A DNA stretch of 64,000 bases, taken from contig OZ038423.1 of the NCBI GenBank assembly GCA_964036155.1, positions 60,837,249-60,901,248 on the forward strand, in the 5' to 3' direction. How positions within the stretch are numbered: position 1 is the first letter of the stretch; the number at the start of each line of letters is the position of its first letter. Below, piece by piece: positions 11,572 to 25,100 of this stretch. The DNA is from Diploscapter coronatus. Its lineage: Eukaryota > Nematoda > Chromadorea > Rhabditida > Rhabditidae. A program made the position numbers and the translations under genes. The notes beneath the pieces are model-generated. The model was given only the letters and a program-made list of their open reading frames with translations. It searched no databases and had not been told where the DNA came from.

Positions 11572-11771
11572 NNNNNNNNNNNNNNNNNNNNNNNNNNNNN
11601 NNNNNNNNNNNNNNNNNNNNNNNNNNNNNNNNNNNNNNNNNNNNNNNNNNNNNNNNNNNNNNNNNNNNNNNNNNNNNNNNNNNNNNNNNNNNNNNNNNNN
11701 NNNNNNNNNNNNNNNNNNNNNNNNNNNNNNNNNNNNNNNNNNNNNNNNNNNNNNNNNNNNNNNNNNNNNNN
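11572..11771. other. assembly gap (200 N)
   Basis: Exactly 200 undetermined bases, a usual placeholder for a gap of unknown size. The minus-strand ATPase gene enters from the right with only its 5' half, and the minus-strand chemoreceptor-like gene leaves on the left without its 5' end, so the true gap should be several kb unless the join itself is wrong. Confidence 0.95.
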
Positions 11772-11926
11772 GTTCGTTTGAAATATGTGTTTCAAAACCA
11801 TTCAAATAAAGGACGCATTTTTCATAATATTGGTTACATTCTATTGCATTGGAGAAATGTCTACTAACTTGTTCTATAGAAATTGTTTTGAATCATTTTT
11901 AGCCTAATTTAAACAAGAAAAACCAC

Positions 11927-14900
11927 CTTGATGATCTCATCTCCACTTTGCATTTCCGGCCGGACATCGGTGGTTTCGATGCCGAACTGTCTGTCTCCCG
12001 AATCCTCGACGACCGGACGAATCATGTAGAAGTCTAGACCGTCCTCCGTCAGCGTACCCGTTTTGTCGAAACATACCTGCAACTTTTTTTTTATTAAATA
12101 ATAAAAGCAACTTTATCCAAACTCTCGATATTTCTAATTCCATAGATTTCATAATTTTCTTAGCAACCAAGTTCATTTGCAAAAAGAGGATCAGAACCTA
12201 GTATCTTTACTTTAAAAAGTTTGTTTTCAGGGAAAAATAAGTCAATTAGTGCGTTCAAAAAAGGTTTACCCATTATATCGTGCCTGAATTTTTCTTCAGG
12301 AAATACGAAATTTCTTGAAACCTGCTATTTACTTGAATGAAACTTTTAGAAAAAAAGAAAGTCATTTAGTATGAAAGAGTGATTTTCAGCAGCCATTGCA
12401 TATTTTCAAGACATAAAATATGTTAAAGCCTACCACATTAATTGCGCCACAGGTGTTGATGGTGGACGGCGAGATGCAGTAGATTTGCTTCTTTCGGAGA
12501 CGAATTTGCGCGTTAATGATGCCGACTGAAAATTGCAAAATTATGCATATAAAGTTGAAATAAATTCGCTCAGTTTACTCGAAATTGGGATGAGATTTTT
12601 CTAATTCAATAGAATCCAAAAATTACCTGACATAGCAGCAGGGAGGGCTGGCGGTACTGTGATTGTGATGATGTCCAAGGCTCTATGATCATAATCATAG
12701 ACATTTAGAGGCAATAGTTAAATTTGGATAAATTTTTAAATTATTAGTGACTCAATATTTAAAAAAAAAAAAAAAAAAATTAAAGTTTGAAATACTGTTG
12801 CTTGAAAATATTACCTGGTGATGACTTTTGACCAGGTGCTGCCTCGCATCCGCATGATGATCATCGTGTAGAGGAAGCCGCATCCCGAAATACAGCCCAA
12901 GAACATTATGAACTGAATTTAAAAAATCGAAAAATATGATATATAAAAATTTAGGAGGTAAAAATGGTATGGAAATTCCCAAACCTTGAACAGATCCTTG
13001 GTGAACCGAAAGTCGACTGGCTTCGGATACATTATCGATCGAACCAGCTGACCTTTCAGAGTCGAATACGCAGTGTGGAGGACGATCGCCTAAGATAAAA
13101 TTTTGAAAATATGTTTCAGAGAACTGATTAATTGAATATTATTCTTCTGCAATGATTGTTGTGATAAGGGGAAACAGGAAAAAGTCAAAGATGCCTTGCT
13201 TCATCTTCATAATGGTTAGAACTAGAATGAGAAACCTTATATGTACGTTTCAAGAACTCGTACTAATAAAACTTCAATTTTGCAAAATATTGGTCTCGTG
13301 TTATGATTTCGAAAAATATCAAAATTAGAAAATTCCCAACCTTGACTTTCTGCCCCTGGTAGTATCTGCTTTGAAGTACTTGCGTTCCACAGTAGAGAAT
13401 GTGCTTCGAGTGCTTCTCGTAGGAAAAGTACGCGTGCGAGCCGTCATCGGTTATTGCTACCTGGAAAATAGTTCCATTTTAGGTCATCTGAAAGACGCAC
13501 GCCGTTCAAAACTTCAAGACATGCAAAATAGTGTATGGTTTGGGTAGGGTATTGGATGGTAGGCTTTCTTTCTCATAATATTTCGCATGTCTAGAGGTCT
13601 TGAATGTCGTGCGAGTTCTAGTTGCCTTTTTGTCAAAAATAGAATGTTTCAAGAAATATTTAATTTCCTTCGATTTTCTCGTAGTTGTTGCGCCATTACT
13701 TGTTTAACTTTAAATTCGAAATAAATTTCAACAAAACATACATTTTGAAAACAGTCTAAACAAATTGAAGTGAATCTCAACATTATCATTTTAGAATTCA
13801 TTAAATTAAAGATGCTTCAAAATTTATCCATTTTCGCATATAAATCTTGCGATATTAGTTTTGGCATCGATGTGGTCGTTCAAAGTTTTTCAAGATTTAG
13901 AAATTGAATAGATTGATTTCTTTTAGAAAATAAAAGATAAAAATCCCACTTTTGTGACAGGTACGGACTCTCCCGTGAGCATGCTCTCGTTGACGATGAC
14001 CGTACCATTCATAAGCACGCAGTCGCATGGCAGGATGCAGCCGTGCGCGGGCAGGAGCAGAATGTCGCCAGGCACGAGCTGAAATTCAAGTTACCTAAGA
14101 TGAAAATTCGTCGCTTTAACTTTGGTTCAATTTTCAGCCAAACGCCGTAAATCGTCAGTCAAAGTTTCTCAAATGAATGCCTTTTTTCTCTCGAAGTCTA
14201 TGTAAATTAAAATTTCACTAAAACTAAAAATAAAGCTTTTATATTGGATAGAAATAGAAACATTTGAGATGTTGCATTATAACAAGTTACATCGAAATAA
14301 TATCATTGAAGGGGGATTCGATTGAAGATTAAGTTATTTTGAAACCAACATCATTTGGCAGAAATTATATATTTTGAAAATAATACCTTTTCACTGCCAA
14401 CCGACTGCACTTTCCCATCATCCCGGATTACTTCGACCTCTTCTGTGGAATGGATCATTGAGCGCAATCTAAAGAATCAAATAAAATAGATGGGTCTAAA
14501 AAACTGTTTGAATTTCACGTTTTAATTAATAGAAATAAACTTTAAAATTGAAATTTTGAGGAAGACATGCGCAAATTTTAGAAAATATTTTAAATAGAAG
14601 GTAAAAAACTAACCGCTTTTCCTGGGACCTGGTCTGGTAGACGTCGACAATGATGGACACCGCAGACATGATGACGATCATCGACGCATAATACGCGTAT
14701 TCGTCGCTGTACCACACCGAAACGCTAAAGTTGACGACCGTATCTCAATAATATGATTTTGTAAAACTTTTCTGTTACAAGTTATAGAGTGGAGATCAAT
14801 CGTCATACTGAGAAGAATTAATTTTATAGCTTAAGTAACATTTTTGAAGCATATCCTTGAAATGATTTTTTTTTCATATTATTATTTCAAAAAATCTTAG

Positions 14901-16686
14901 TCAAGTAGGATTGGAGAAAAAATGTAATTTCTCATTTTATTTATTCTTTGAAATATATTCCCGAATTTTCCAAAATTCCTGTTATTTACCTGAAAATCTG
15001 GAAGATGTAGAAGGGCGTGATGATTTCCATGAAGAGCAGGATGAAAATCGGTCGCAGCTTCACTTCGATCAAATTTTGGCCGTAGAACCAGAGCCGGGAG
15101 GCGACCTTAGAAAGTTTAAGAATAATTTTTTGATCCAACAAATTCGAACCTCCTGAAATCCGAATCCTTTGTTTTCTTCAGCGAACTGCACAAGCCATCC
15201 AACGGGAATCTGCAAATTATTATTTTTCTTTTTTTTAAATAAAAGAATTTTACAAACTAAAAATTGCAATTTAGTCTGTTTTCTTTACACAATCAATCTA
15301 ACATCTATATTCTTAGTACCCAAGAAAGTGAGAAATTGCCAGTTTTTACGAGAATACTATTCTGGAAAATTAAAAACAAATAAATCAGACCTTAACATCG
15401 ATATCGTTGGACGTTTTCCACTCGCCGTCGACGAACACGTAGCGCATTTTCCTGTAGCTGAACCAACGCATATGCTCGACCGGCTTCATTTGACCGTTGC
15501 CGCGGGGCATCTTCTGGATTAAAAAAAAAATTTTTGACCTCTTGCACTTTTATCTCTAATTTACCATTAACCACTTGTCGATTTTACTTTTTTTTTCTTC
15601 TTCCCATTGCTATTTTCTAGAAAAGAGGATGAAAACTACAAAAGGGCAATTTGGGGTAAAAGTGCAAGAGGTCATTTTTTCAATTTTATTTTTAAGTCAA
15701 ATAATACGTTTCAAGATGTTCCAAAAACCAATGAGCTTTCAGAAAATTAATGAACTGGTTATATCGACAACGTGAAAATTGCTCGAAATTATTTTCGAAG
15801 AATCAGAAGTTATTTATAAAAGCAATTATTCGGATAAAGAAAAACAATATAATTGATGTGCTTCAAAAATCTCCAGAGGAATATTGAAACTTTGCACCTT
15901 AATAGACATGCTCTGGTGTATAATTTAAGATTCGGAAAAATGAAAGTCTTATCGGGTTACCGTACCATTTGACTGCAGTCCTCCGAGTACAGACTCGAAG
16001 TGGAGTGGATTTTCCGCAACTCGGCTACATTGTGATCATCACTGAAATTCATCATTTGAGAAGTTCGTTAATTGCCTTAATTATCCTAATCGTCAAATTT
16101 AATTACTCGATTATCTGCTTTAATTACTCACACGATATAGACGAAATCAGCCTTGTCGAAGGTGCACTTGACTGCTCTGAGTGCGAGATTCCACTCGTCC
16201 CGCCAATGCAAAATCAGCCGGAAAATGCCCAACGTCAGAAACGAAAATATGTACAGAAGTACCTGAAAATAGGGCTATTTTTAAAAATATTTTATGCTAT
16301 TCTCTTATAAAATATACTGATTTTTGGGAATAAACTTTTCAATAGTTCGTTTCTTGTAACCTATCTGCTCCTAATTTTATTTTTTTTAATATTTTTGTCT
16401 AAAATATCATAGAAGAAAACCTTGAAACATTTTTCAATTTACACGAGCAATGCCAATATCTAGAATTATCAAAACACAGAATAAACCTCCAAATAGTATA
16501 TTTCTTGAAACATATTTCGTCAAGATTAGTGTAGATTTTATTTTTTGTTAGAAGATAGTGGGAAAATACAACAAATTAGCATACCAGTCTGAGTGGACTT
16601 GACCGATAGGCATACAACTGGAGAATATGGTCGGCTGATTTGAGCGTGACGTGGTGGCGCTGCTGCACGCCACCGAGCTCTCCCAT
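11927..16686 (-). CDS. P5B-type ATPase (ATP13A family), 5' half
   Basis: P5B ATPases are lysosomal or endosomal pumps; ATP13A2/3 export polyamines. Fifteen exons (16686-16585, 16262-16132, 16041-15966, 15513-15391, 15209-15150, 15105-14990, 14724-14614, 14468-14387, 14078-13950, 13460-13341, 13089-12985, 12912-12815, 12682-12627, 12525-12434, 12076-11927) join in phase to 517 codons. Visible in order: a hydrophobic Ma-like segment near residue 40, paired TM helices, the A-domain loop LTGES, the P5 signature [11 protein letters not shown] in TM4 and the phosphorylation site [13 protein letters not shown]. The last exon ends in a normal donor 155 bp before the N gap; the N domain and later TM helices are missing. 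An acceptor at about 16722 may be an SL1 site. The C. elegans catp-5/6/7 group is the likely orthologous set; I cannot say which. Confidence 0.93.
13490..13620. mobile_element. MITE-like hairpin in ATPase intron
   Basis: Arms 13490-13531 and 13580-13617 are reverse complements at roughly 80 percent (left CAAGACATGCAAAAT; right reversed CTAGACATGCGAAAT), with a loop of about 50 bases. It lies in the intron between the LTGES exon and the next exon, and explains part of that intron's unusual length. Confidence 0.6.
15523..15686. mobile_element. MITE with TIR GACCTCTTGCACTTTTA
   Basis: The left end (about 15531-15553) contains TTTTTGACCTCTTGCACTTT and the right end (15656-15682) its reverse complement with one or two mismatches. 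About 100 bp of T-rich non-coding DNA lies between. It sits in an intron of the P5B ATPase gene. Confidence 0.7.
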
Positions 16687-16723
16687 GCCCTAGCCAATCA
16701 CCGAGATGGGTACACTACCCAAC

Positions 16724-18463
16724 TGAAAAAGCAGAAAAATTAGCATAAGTTCTAATTTTAGATAAATTGAATTTTCCGAAACAAGTTTCAAAAGATTATA
16801 TGAGTTGAAAAGAAAGTTAGCTTTAGTCATTGCGTAAATGATTCTATAGAGAGGGCTATGAAGAATTTTAAATCATTTACGTGAAGACGATTAAAAAATT
16901 ACCGATTTCTCATCAGAGTCAAATGATTCGAACAAAAATAGGCCCGCAAAATCGAAAAATGTACACAATTAGTTCCCACGACTGATCAAAACAATGATTT
17001 TGCGCCCTGATAAGGGAAATGATAAGCATTTGGCAGTCCGCGCCTGTTTTTTACGGCTCAACATAATTTCTAATCGCTCGTAAAATTGCATGAAATTTTG
17101 GTTATCAACAGGAAATTCCAGTCTATTTTTATTTTAGAAGGCTTGAAAACGGCGGGAATAAGTTCCTACTACAAAACCGGTAGAGGATTGGTTTTTTTTC
17201 AGAAAAAAATGAAACTTTTGGGACAAAAATATACTTTGGTCAGTTCAAAAGTGAAAAATGTCTTAAGAAAAATTGAAGATCTCTATCAAACAGGGATCTA
17301 CGAAGGAGTTCTTTTAGAGAAAAACGCGAAAAATGGTGTGTAGAGTCCGAGTCCTATTGCATCATATTTCGAATCTTAACACATTATCTCTCTAAAAGAG
17401 CTCCGTACATCCTTACTGTCAAACGGTAAAGAATAAAATTGTGAAATGTTTCACAAAAACTACGATCGCTCGCAAAATGTTTAAATTAGTAAAGGAGTAG
17501 AGAAAAGAGGACTTGTCTTTGAACAAACTTTATGTATGATTCATCAGAAAAAGGTTTTGAATGTCGATGAAAATCGGCGGAAAATCGATCTACGAGAAAA
17601 ATCATTTCTCGCCTCATGTCAGCAAAAACATAAAACAAAAAGCCGCGTTTTCCGAAAACAAAATAAGTTTTATCCTTTTCACTCTTATTCTCAAGAAAGA
17701 TTAAAAATCTTTTTTCTTTCAGGAGAAAAATAATTTCAAGAAGAAAAGTTTATCAGATGAAGTTTGATTTTTTCGGGATAATGTATTCCCAATGGGATAG
17801 GCCTGGAATAGTAAAGCAGGTAAGAGGCGCGAGAAAAAATTTCCTACAAACATCAGGAAAAGAAACTGAGAAAATGAGATGGGAAGAGAAAAATAAAATA
17901 TCAGAGAGTGGAAAATTAGAGACGCAGAGAAAAAGAATGGCTAAAGAGCATAGAAAGCGTAGAGTGAAAAGATGGCAAAAGCTGGGAAGGGGGTGGGCTC
18001 GGCACATTCAATCTAACTCGCCTACGTTTCGGTCGAAAATGACGTCGTAAAAAATAAGCAGGCGTAGAAAAACGGGGGAAATTGTTATGTATTTTTGCAA
18101 GGAAAACCTGAGAAAATTTGAAAAATACTTTTTCGTTATTCGGAAAGATTTCAAATGAAAACTAGAGAAGTCCTTTCATGTTAGATTTTGCGATTTGTTG
18201 AAACTTATCTTGTAAAACCTAAGAAGTGTTTTGTAGAAAGATCGAATTTGAAATGATAATCGATAAGATATAGGTGACTATCATAATCACTTCTTAATCC
18301 ATATTCTTAGCACCGGATAAATGAAATCCTTTTTATTCCACCTTTATCCTTCGTCTTCTTTCTTCGTGTTTTCACCCAGTCACTCACTTCCAAGGAAACC
18401 CGTTTTCGTTGGCAAGCGCGACGAAGATATCTGAATATTCTTGCATTTTTAAAAATCGATAAT
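16724..18463. other. intergenic region upstream of the ATPase gene
   Basis: About 1.7 kb upstream of the ATPase, towards the 3' end of the MADF gene. It holds an imperfect inverted repeat: arms 17288-17323 and 17389-17421 share TTCTTTTAGAGA and its reverse complement. The segment 17757-18050 is purine-rich on the plus strand and open in one frame, but its composition (mostly K, R and E) and lack of splice context argue against a gene. No supported exon was seen. Confidence 0.4.
17288..17421. repeat. imperfect inverted repeat
   Basis: The left arm (ACAGGGATCTACGAAGGAG then TTCTTTTAGAGA) pairs with the right arm (17389-17421), whose reverse complement reads ACAGTAAGGATGTACGGAG then CTCTTTTAGAGA. 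The loop is about 65 bases. It is probably another MITE-like remnant. Confidence 0.5.
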
Positions 18464-18541
18464 GGATGGGGCTAAAACCGTGTCTTGGGATTGCAAACAA
18501 TTTAATATTTGCAGATATCCTGGCATGGTTTTAGCTCCGCC
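18464..18541. repeat. hairpin with 34-bp imperfect stem
   Basis: Positions 18464-18496 (GGCTAAAACCGTG then TTGCAAA) pair with 18508-18541, which reads TTTGCAGATATCC then CATGGTTTTAGC. The loop is only about 11 bases. It is non-coding, between the ATPase 5' region and the MADF gene; MITE remnant or structured RNA cannot be told apart. Confidence 0.5.
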
Positions 18542-18967
18542 TTTTTTCCTAAAAAAACAAGATAAGAATAGCGTTTCACAACACTTATTTCCAAAATTTC
18601 GGGTAATTTTGAAAAAACAACTTCATTAACGAAAATTACGGTTATTTTAGGTGAGCGAAAAAAACGTAACAGAATCGATAATTGAAATAATGAGTGAGAT
18701 TATTCAAGTGCCTTGTCATCATTGAATCAATTGGATAATTAGAGCAATTAACTACATAATTAGCATAATTACAACCAAAACGAAATAGCTAAAATCAGTG
18801 AAATTTGTAAAAATAGGTAGAGGTATTGGACGATTTTGAATTGATCGAAACTTTGATAAGATTTTGAATCTAGGAAAATACGTTCGAAAATCCAAATTCT
18901 AGAGAAAATCTATAAAATTTCATGAACGAGTGATTTGATAAAGTAAAATCGTGTAGTTTCAAGAAAA

Positions 18968-19093
18968 AAACCTAGGCAGAGCTTAAGCCAGATCGCGCAT
19001 ATACAGACCCTCTTATGCTTTAGTTTTCGATAAACAATTTGGTGGCCCTTTTCCTAAAATTGTTCGTTCTGGCTGAAAGTCTACCTAGGTTTG
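18968..19093. mobile_element. MITE, family with TIR CAGAGCTTAAGCCAGA, copy 1
   Basis: The 25-bp ends AAACCTAGGCAGAGCTTAAG then CCAGA (18968-18992) and TCTGGCTGAAAG then TCTACCTAGGTTT (19069-19093) pair at 20 or more of 25 positions. It lies 30 bp after the MADF-gene stop, so it is probably in that gene's 3' UTR. A second copy with the same ends is at 61870-62024. Confidence 0.75.
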
Positions 19094-19122
19094 GTTTCAA
19101 TAGAGAATTTTTCAAGAAAAAT

Positions 19123-22100
19123 CTAACGCTTTGACGGACTCTGTTGCTCAGTTTTCACGTTGAGAGCTTCCAGTTGGTACTTGTACAGGAGATCGTGGAT
19201 TTCTTTCTGCAAAAGTATTCATTGTTTCCAATTTTCCTCAAAGAAAAATTGTAGTGAATTTTAGAGATAAGTTTCAAACTAGTTTTCAATCAGTTTTATT
19301 ATCTTCAAAACTTTTCTAATAACCTATTATTTTATCGAGCATTTGTAAAAAGTAAATTGAACATTTTTAAGATAAGTTCAATTTTCTATCTATGAAAAAT
19401 GTTACTACAGGCTAGTGTAATGGGGCTTTGATATTTACGACATATTTTCAAAGTGATTATTTAGCCATCATCGTTTAAGAATTACCTGCAAATGTATCGC
19501 CGCAACTGGGCTGTTCTTCTCAACTTCGCGGCCGGATTGCTCGATCATTTTGGCTGAAACACGATCATCTTTACAGAAACAAATAATGACAAAAAATGCA
19601 CTAATTATCTGATTCTTTGGGGCATGTTCAGTTCAAAAGTTTCCTGTAAAGTTTAGCCAGTTAACTGGCCGTCCATTTGGAAGGTTGACAAATCTTTGTT
19701 CGTTATCAGGACTTTCGCCTCAAAAATGAGTGAACTTTTCAACCAGACAAAAAATATATTAGTAGTGCGGAAAAAAGAGGTCGTCGGGAGCTGGTGCATG
19801 CAGAGGAAACGCTTTGAGACTATGTCTCTAGCTCTCTTCATTCAACACACTATTTTGTGGTAGGGTCGTCAGAGTCTGCTCGAATAACCTCTCTTTTGCG
19901 CGTTGACAATACAAGAAAAGTCCTAACCGATCAAACTCCACTTGTCCGGCTCTTGTTCAGTAACAGATTGAAGTTGCAGGGCGGATTGCAGTCTCGGAGT
20001 AGTTTGAATTCCCGAAATACTCGGGCTGCACGACGTGTTCAGAATCGAGTCCAGAGAGGCGCCGGACTGGAAGTTAATTATGCTAATTGAATCGGCTAAT
20101 TCCCCCAATTATCGAAAGAGCTTGGAATTTCCTTTACATGTGCATCGTACTTATTAAAATTATCCATTTTCACTGTTAATATCCTTCTTGAAGCATATTC
20201 AAAAATCTGCGTTGAAAACGAAAACGACGAAATTGCAAATCCAAGAGCATGATATATTTATCATTTCCCTTGAAACACATTTCAGATATCTCAAATTAAG
20301 CGTTCGAAATTTTTAAAATTCCTGCAGTAGGATCTATACATCCGAGTTTGATTTCGGATAATTTTCGGACATTTTTCTGAAAAGTCTTAAATTAAGTCCA
20401 TAATTAGCTTAATATCGATAACTAATTCGCTAATACCACAATTTGCGCGGTCGCTCCGATGTGGCTGATCGCGTGCGAATGACTGGGCGTGGGGGCTTCA
20501 TTCTCACGAGGCGGAATCCAGGTTGAAAGTGCCTGAAGTCAACAACGTTTAAGGTCTCGTTTTGTTTTCAAAGTTAAAATGTTTCATCAATTTTGTGTCA
20601 TTTTTAGGTTATGTTTTAAAAAATCTCTAAACCTAGTCAAATATCAAATTGGCAATGCAAATGCACAAAATACGCTTAGAAATATTTTTTTTTTTTGAAA
20701 AGCTACGTTTCAAAACATCTCATAATTGTTCAGTAGAATTGAAATGATATCACCAATACAAGATACTCCATACGTAAATATCTTTTAAATTGCTATATTT
20801 CAGAAGGTCTCGACATGTTTCACAAAATCTAATAAATCATTGGATATCAGGTCACAACTACTGGATTAAACATTTGTTTAAATGCCCGGCTTACCGACGC
20901 CTTTCCGCCTGCCGCATTTGCACTCATTTGTGCGGCATTCTGGACTTCCTGTCTCGTCGAGGATCGTCTTGTGAATCGCGTTCGTTTCACGGGCGGCGAG
21001 GGGGCCGCGATAGTGGAAATCAGGCCGGTGTCATTGCTGAAAAAGGATAAAAATTCAACTTTTAAATGCAACACTTCTTAAGATTGCATTGTTACTGGAG
21101 CTATCAAATAAGTAGTGACTTTAAAAATTCATTCTTCAAACGAATATTTTTTAAATCTATTAAGACGATTATTTTCGAGGTTTGAAAGTTCCCGAGAAGA
21201 AATTTTCCACGATTAGTCTTACTTTCCCCAATGAATAACTGTCGAAGTGAGAATTCTTTATCTTTTAGTTTTCTTATCGTTTTAAATTACCCAATAAACG
21301 ATTTTTGACGAGAAGAAGTGCTACTAATTGCTAATAAAAATTGTTGCAACATATCAACATCAGTTTTCTCGAAAAGGGCAATTTTTATCTCAAGATTCGC
21401 ATTTATGAAATTCACTCACATCAGTCCGATGACCTTCTGCAGGTGGCTGTTCGGATCGGTTTCGGAAGTGGTTGTGTCGTTCGACGTCGCAGCGAATAAG
21501 TCAGCTAGAGTCGTCTGAGCATTTACTGAAAATAGGTATGTATCGAATTTTCGATCAAATAGAAAGAGCATCAAACAAGACAATCCTGCAATATCATATG
21601 CATATAATGATTTAAAATAAATTAAATTTCATCCAAGTAGGTTTCAACTTGGCCACAAAATGAAGAGAGGTTGCAATTTTTGATAGAGTATTACTATTGG
21701 AATATTTAATCTTTAAAAAAAAAAAAATCAAACCTGACGCCGCAATAGAAGTCGATGGCACGTCGTCGAATCTACAGGCGTCCATAACTTGGGGCGAGAG
21801 GAACGCCAGATTCTGGCGGTAACGCCATTTTACGTATTCTAGAATTTGTTACTTTCCAAAATGAATAAAATAAAATTTCTTTAAATTTAGAATTTCGCTT
21901 TTTAAAATATTTTTCTCAAAAAATCACCTCCTTTCCACATCAACTTCTCGATCTCCTCGTAGATCTGGCGCAAATCAGACCACTTGTTCCACATTTTGTC
22001 GCCTACCAAATTTAGATAAATTTCAAAAATTTATAAATTCATTATCTCTAAAAGGTAGCTTCAATATCTTTCCATTGCGATGAAACATACAAAGTTTCTT

Positions 22101-25100
22101 CGAAAAGCAGAAAACAACGATTTCAGGTAAAGTTTTCTCAAAGTAACACAAGAATAGGGTATGCCTCTACATGGACTTTCAGAATTCAAATTTAGCTTTG
22201 ATAAATATGAAAAAACGCCTTACCGGTAACCTTATCACAGCCTGGCAGTCTGTTGATCGTTAATAGAGTATCCAGCAAAAGTTGCTGCCTAACAGCTGCA
22301 CTAGAGTAGTGCGGGTGCTTGGTGTGCCACAGAGCGGGTCGGGCCTTCATTGCATCGATCAGCGTCAGAATCGCCTTGTGACTCCATTCGGCATCTAGAA
22401 ATTAGCATAATTATCCATAATTAGTCTTTATCTTAATCAATGAAATTTTTAAGAGTTCTGCAGGTATTATTCATTTATGCTTCAGCTATTTGATGAGATG
22501 TTGAGACCTATCTTCTCCGCCCGCTATTTCGCTCTACTTTCCTTCCCTTCCCTATCTTTAACTATATAGGTCTCGTCATATAGTAATTGCCAAAATACAC
22601 ACATTTAGGAGAAATCTTCAGCTTACCCGTAACATTGCTGGTCAGCGCTAGTACGGCTCTGACTCGCTCTTCGACCTTTGGATCTTTGGTCGAGTTTCCG
22701 TGCGACAATCCGAGATTCGACGCGTTTGACGCTGGCGACGATGAGGCGACAGCTCCGGAGGAATCTGAAAAATAAAACTTCTTTCTTCGAATCCTCGTTT
22801 TCTTACTTGTTTTTCCGATTTTAATATGCTTCACCTTCTTAATAAATAAAAAATAATGTGAGGGGAAGTTCCTTTCTGGAATTCAATGATATTTAATCAA
22901 AAGATTCATTTGGGAGGTAAAACTCGAAGGCTTCACGTGCAGGTTTCAAACTTTCGTGAAATATAAATGAAATTTCAAAGTATGTTGAAATTTCACCATC
23001 GTTTAAAAATTAAAAAAAAAAAAACCTGGCAGAAGGCTCGGCTTGACGTCGGCGGTGTCTTGAATGGGAACGACCGTCAGACTCGACGATGATGACGTCA
23101 CGTGACCGGTTGATGTGGCTGCAAATTTTTTATTTTTAGAATAGATTCCTCTAAATTAGTTAACCAACACATGGTAGTAGCATATCAGGGCAGCTAATCA
23201 GCTAATTTGATGAAATATTTTTGAATCATACGGAAGAATAGTTAAAATTATATCAATTTAACAATGATGGATTGTCAATTTAGAATAGGGAACAGTTATC
23301 AATTTTCATGAAATTATGATAAACTTAAAAAATCATAAATTTAATAAAAGTAAAAGATACTATTTTTTCCGGCCTCCTTGTTAGGTGTAGTTGTGGTACC
23401 TGACGCGGCTGAAGGGGCAGAATCGTGAACTTCTCCCCTCTAAAATCAATTTTAAAAGATGTTTAAAGAAAAGCCAGCTTTGATATTTGGTTTAAAGTTA
23501 TATTAGACTTACGCATTTTAGTCTTTAGCCAATTTTAAGTTAAAATTTCCCATCAACTTTAATCTTAGACCCTAATAATTAGTGACCAAGACGTTACCTG
23601 AGGCGATTCAGCGTTCATGTTCGATTTTCTGGGCCGACCCGGTCTACCTCTACGACGGCCTTCGGCCATTCCTGAAAATTTATTTTAACCATCAGATTTT
23701 TAGGTATGTTCCAAAAGTTCAAATTTCAACATAATAAATTGCGTTTTCTAATGGAATCAACGGGTTCTTGTAATTACTCAAAACTAGTTAGTCTTTTAAA
23801 ACTTTTATAAATCTGTTTCAACAAACTAAATAGAGAGCTAAAATTTTGTTCATGCTTGAGAAATTTTATTGTTGGCGTAAATAAAACATTTTAAAAATAC
23901 CCGAAATGATAGCCTCCTTGACGGTAGTCGTGTTTTCTCTGACCGCGTCTGAAATTTTTAAAACCTATTTTTTCTAAAAATAAAAAAAACCTTCACCAGG
24001 CAGAGGAAAAACTTGTGCGTACAAGGCCATTTCGCTGACGAACAGAGGCTCACGTTTCTTCTTTATGACGGGCATCTGAAATAAAAAATAAGAATTTTGA
24101 GAGATTCGTTAGTCCACTGATCATTATTTGAAAATTTCACCTATTTTAGAATCGAAAATGTTGAAAAAGAAGAAAAATAGGTGAAATTTAAAATTAAAAA
24201 ATTGTCGAACCTTCGAAAACTTCTTTTCTTCAGATTCCTGCGCGTAGAGCTCCGTCAGTGCTATGAATCTCTCTTTTGGAATGCAGCTGAAAGTTCAGTT
24301 TTCATTTCTTTTGGTCGTTTTTTCCCGTTTTTAAATGTGTTGTCATCAAATATTAGAACCTCGGAAAATCCTATCGAGATTAATTTCTCTCTGAAACTTA
24401 ATATAAAACATCTAATGACACAACTTTTCAAAAATGTTTTCGAAGCTAAAACATTTAAAATAAGAAAAAATCTAGAAAAATGGAAAAACAATCTTACTCC
24501 AAATATTGCGATCCGCACCCGGCGAACTCGGCCAAGAACCCCATGGCGCCTTTGTATCGCCAGGGCCATTCCGTCTCGCCGGAGCACGCGCGCGCGTACA
24601 TCTCGCACATCCAACACCACTTCTCCAGAACGGCCCATTCTGAAACATCGAATTTTTCGAGAACATCAAATTCCGTCTTTCTTCGCTGTTCCATGAAATT
24701 CTCATGAATGTAACAACAACCTTCTTCATGAGCAATCAACCAATAAATCATATGTGCTTATAAAACTAAGAAATAGTACGCTTCAATAATTTTATAAGTA
24801 AACATTTTTCTCCTACAAATAATTGGTAATAGCTAATCATTTCGAAATGTTTACAAGAAAAAAATTGTATGCCTCATAGAATTCATAGATGTAAGAATCA
24901 TCTTCAATGAGTAATCGAAATCGAACGCATGGTTAAAAATTTTCACCATCAAAATATCAAACAATTAGTCAAATACTCAAGAAATAAATTTAAAAAAAAA
25001 AAACTTACCATTAATATTCTTGTTCTGATTAGCCAACACATTTGCGACTTCCTGGAGCAGCATGATCATCCGGTATTTTACTGTTCTGAAAGTTTTTTTT

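Noticed and set aside
17757..18050. 97-codon plus-strand frame rich in Lys, Arg and Glu
   Set aside because: It is a purine-tract artefact; the opposite strand is equally open.
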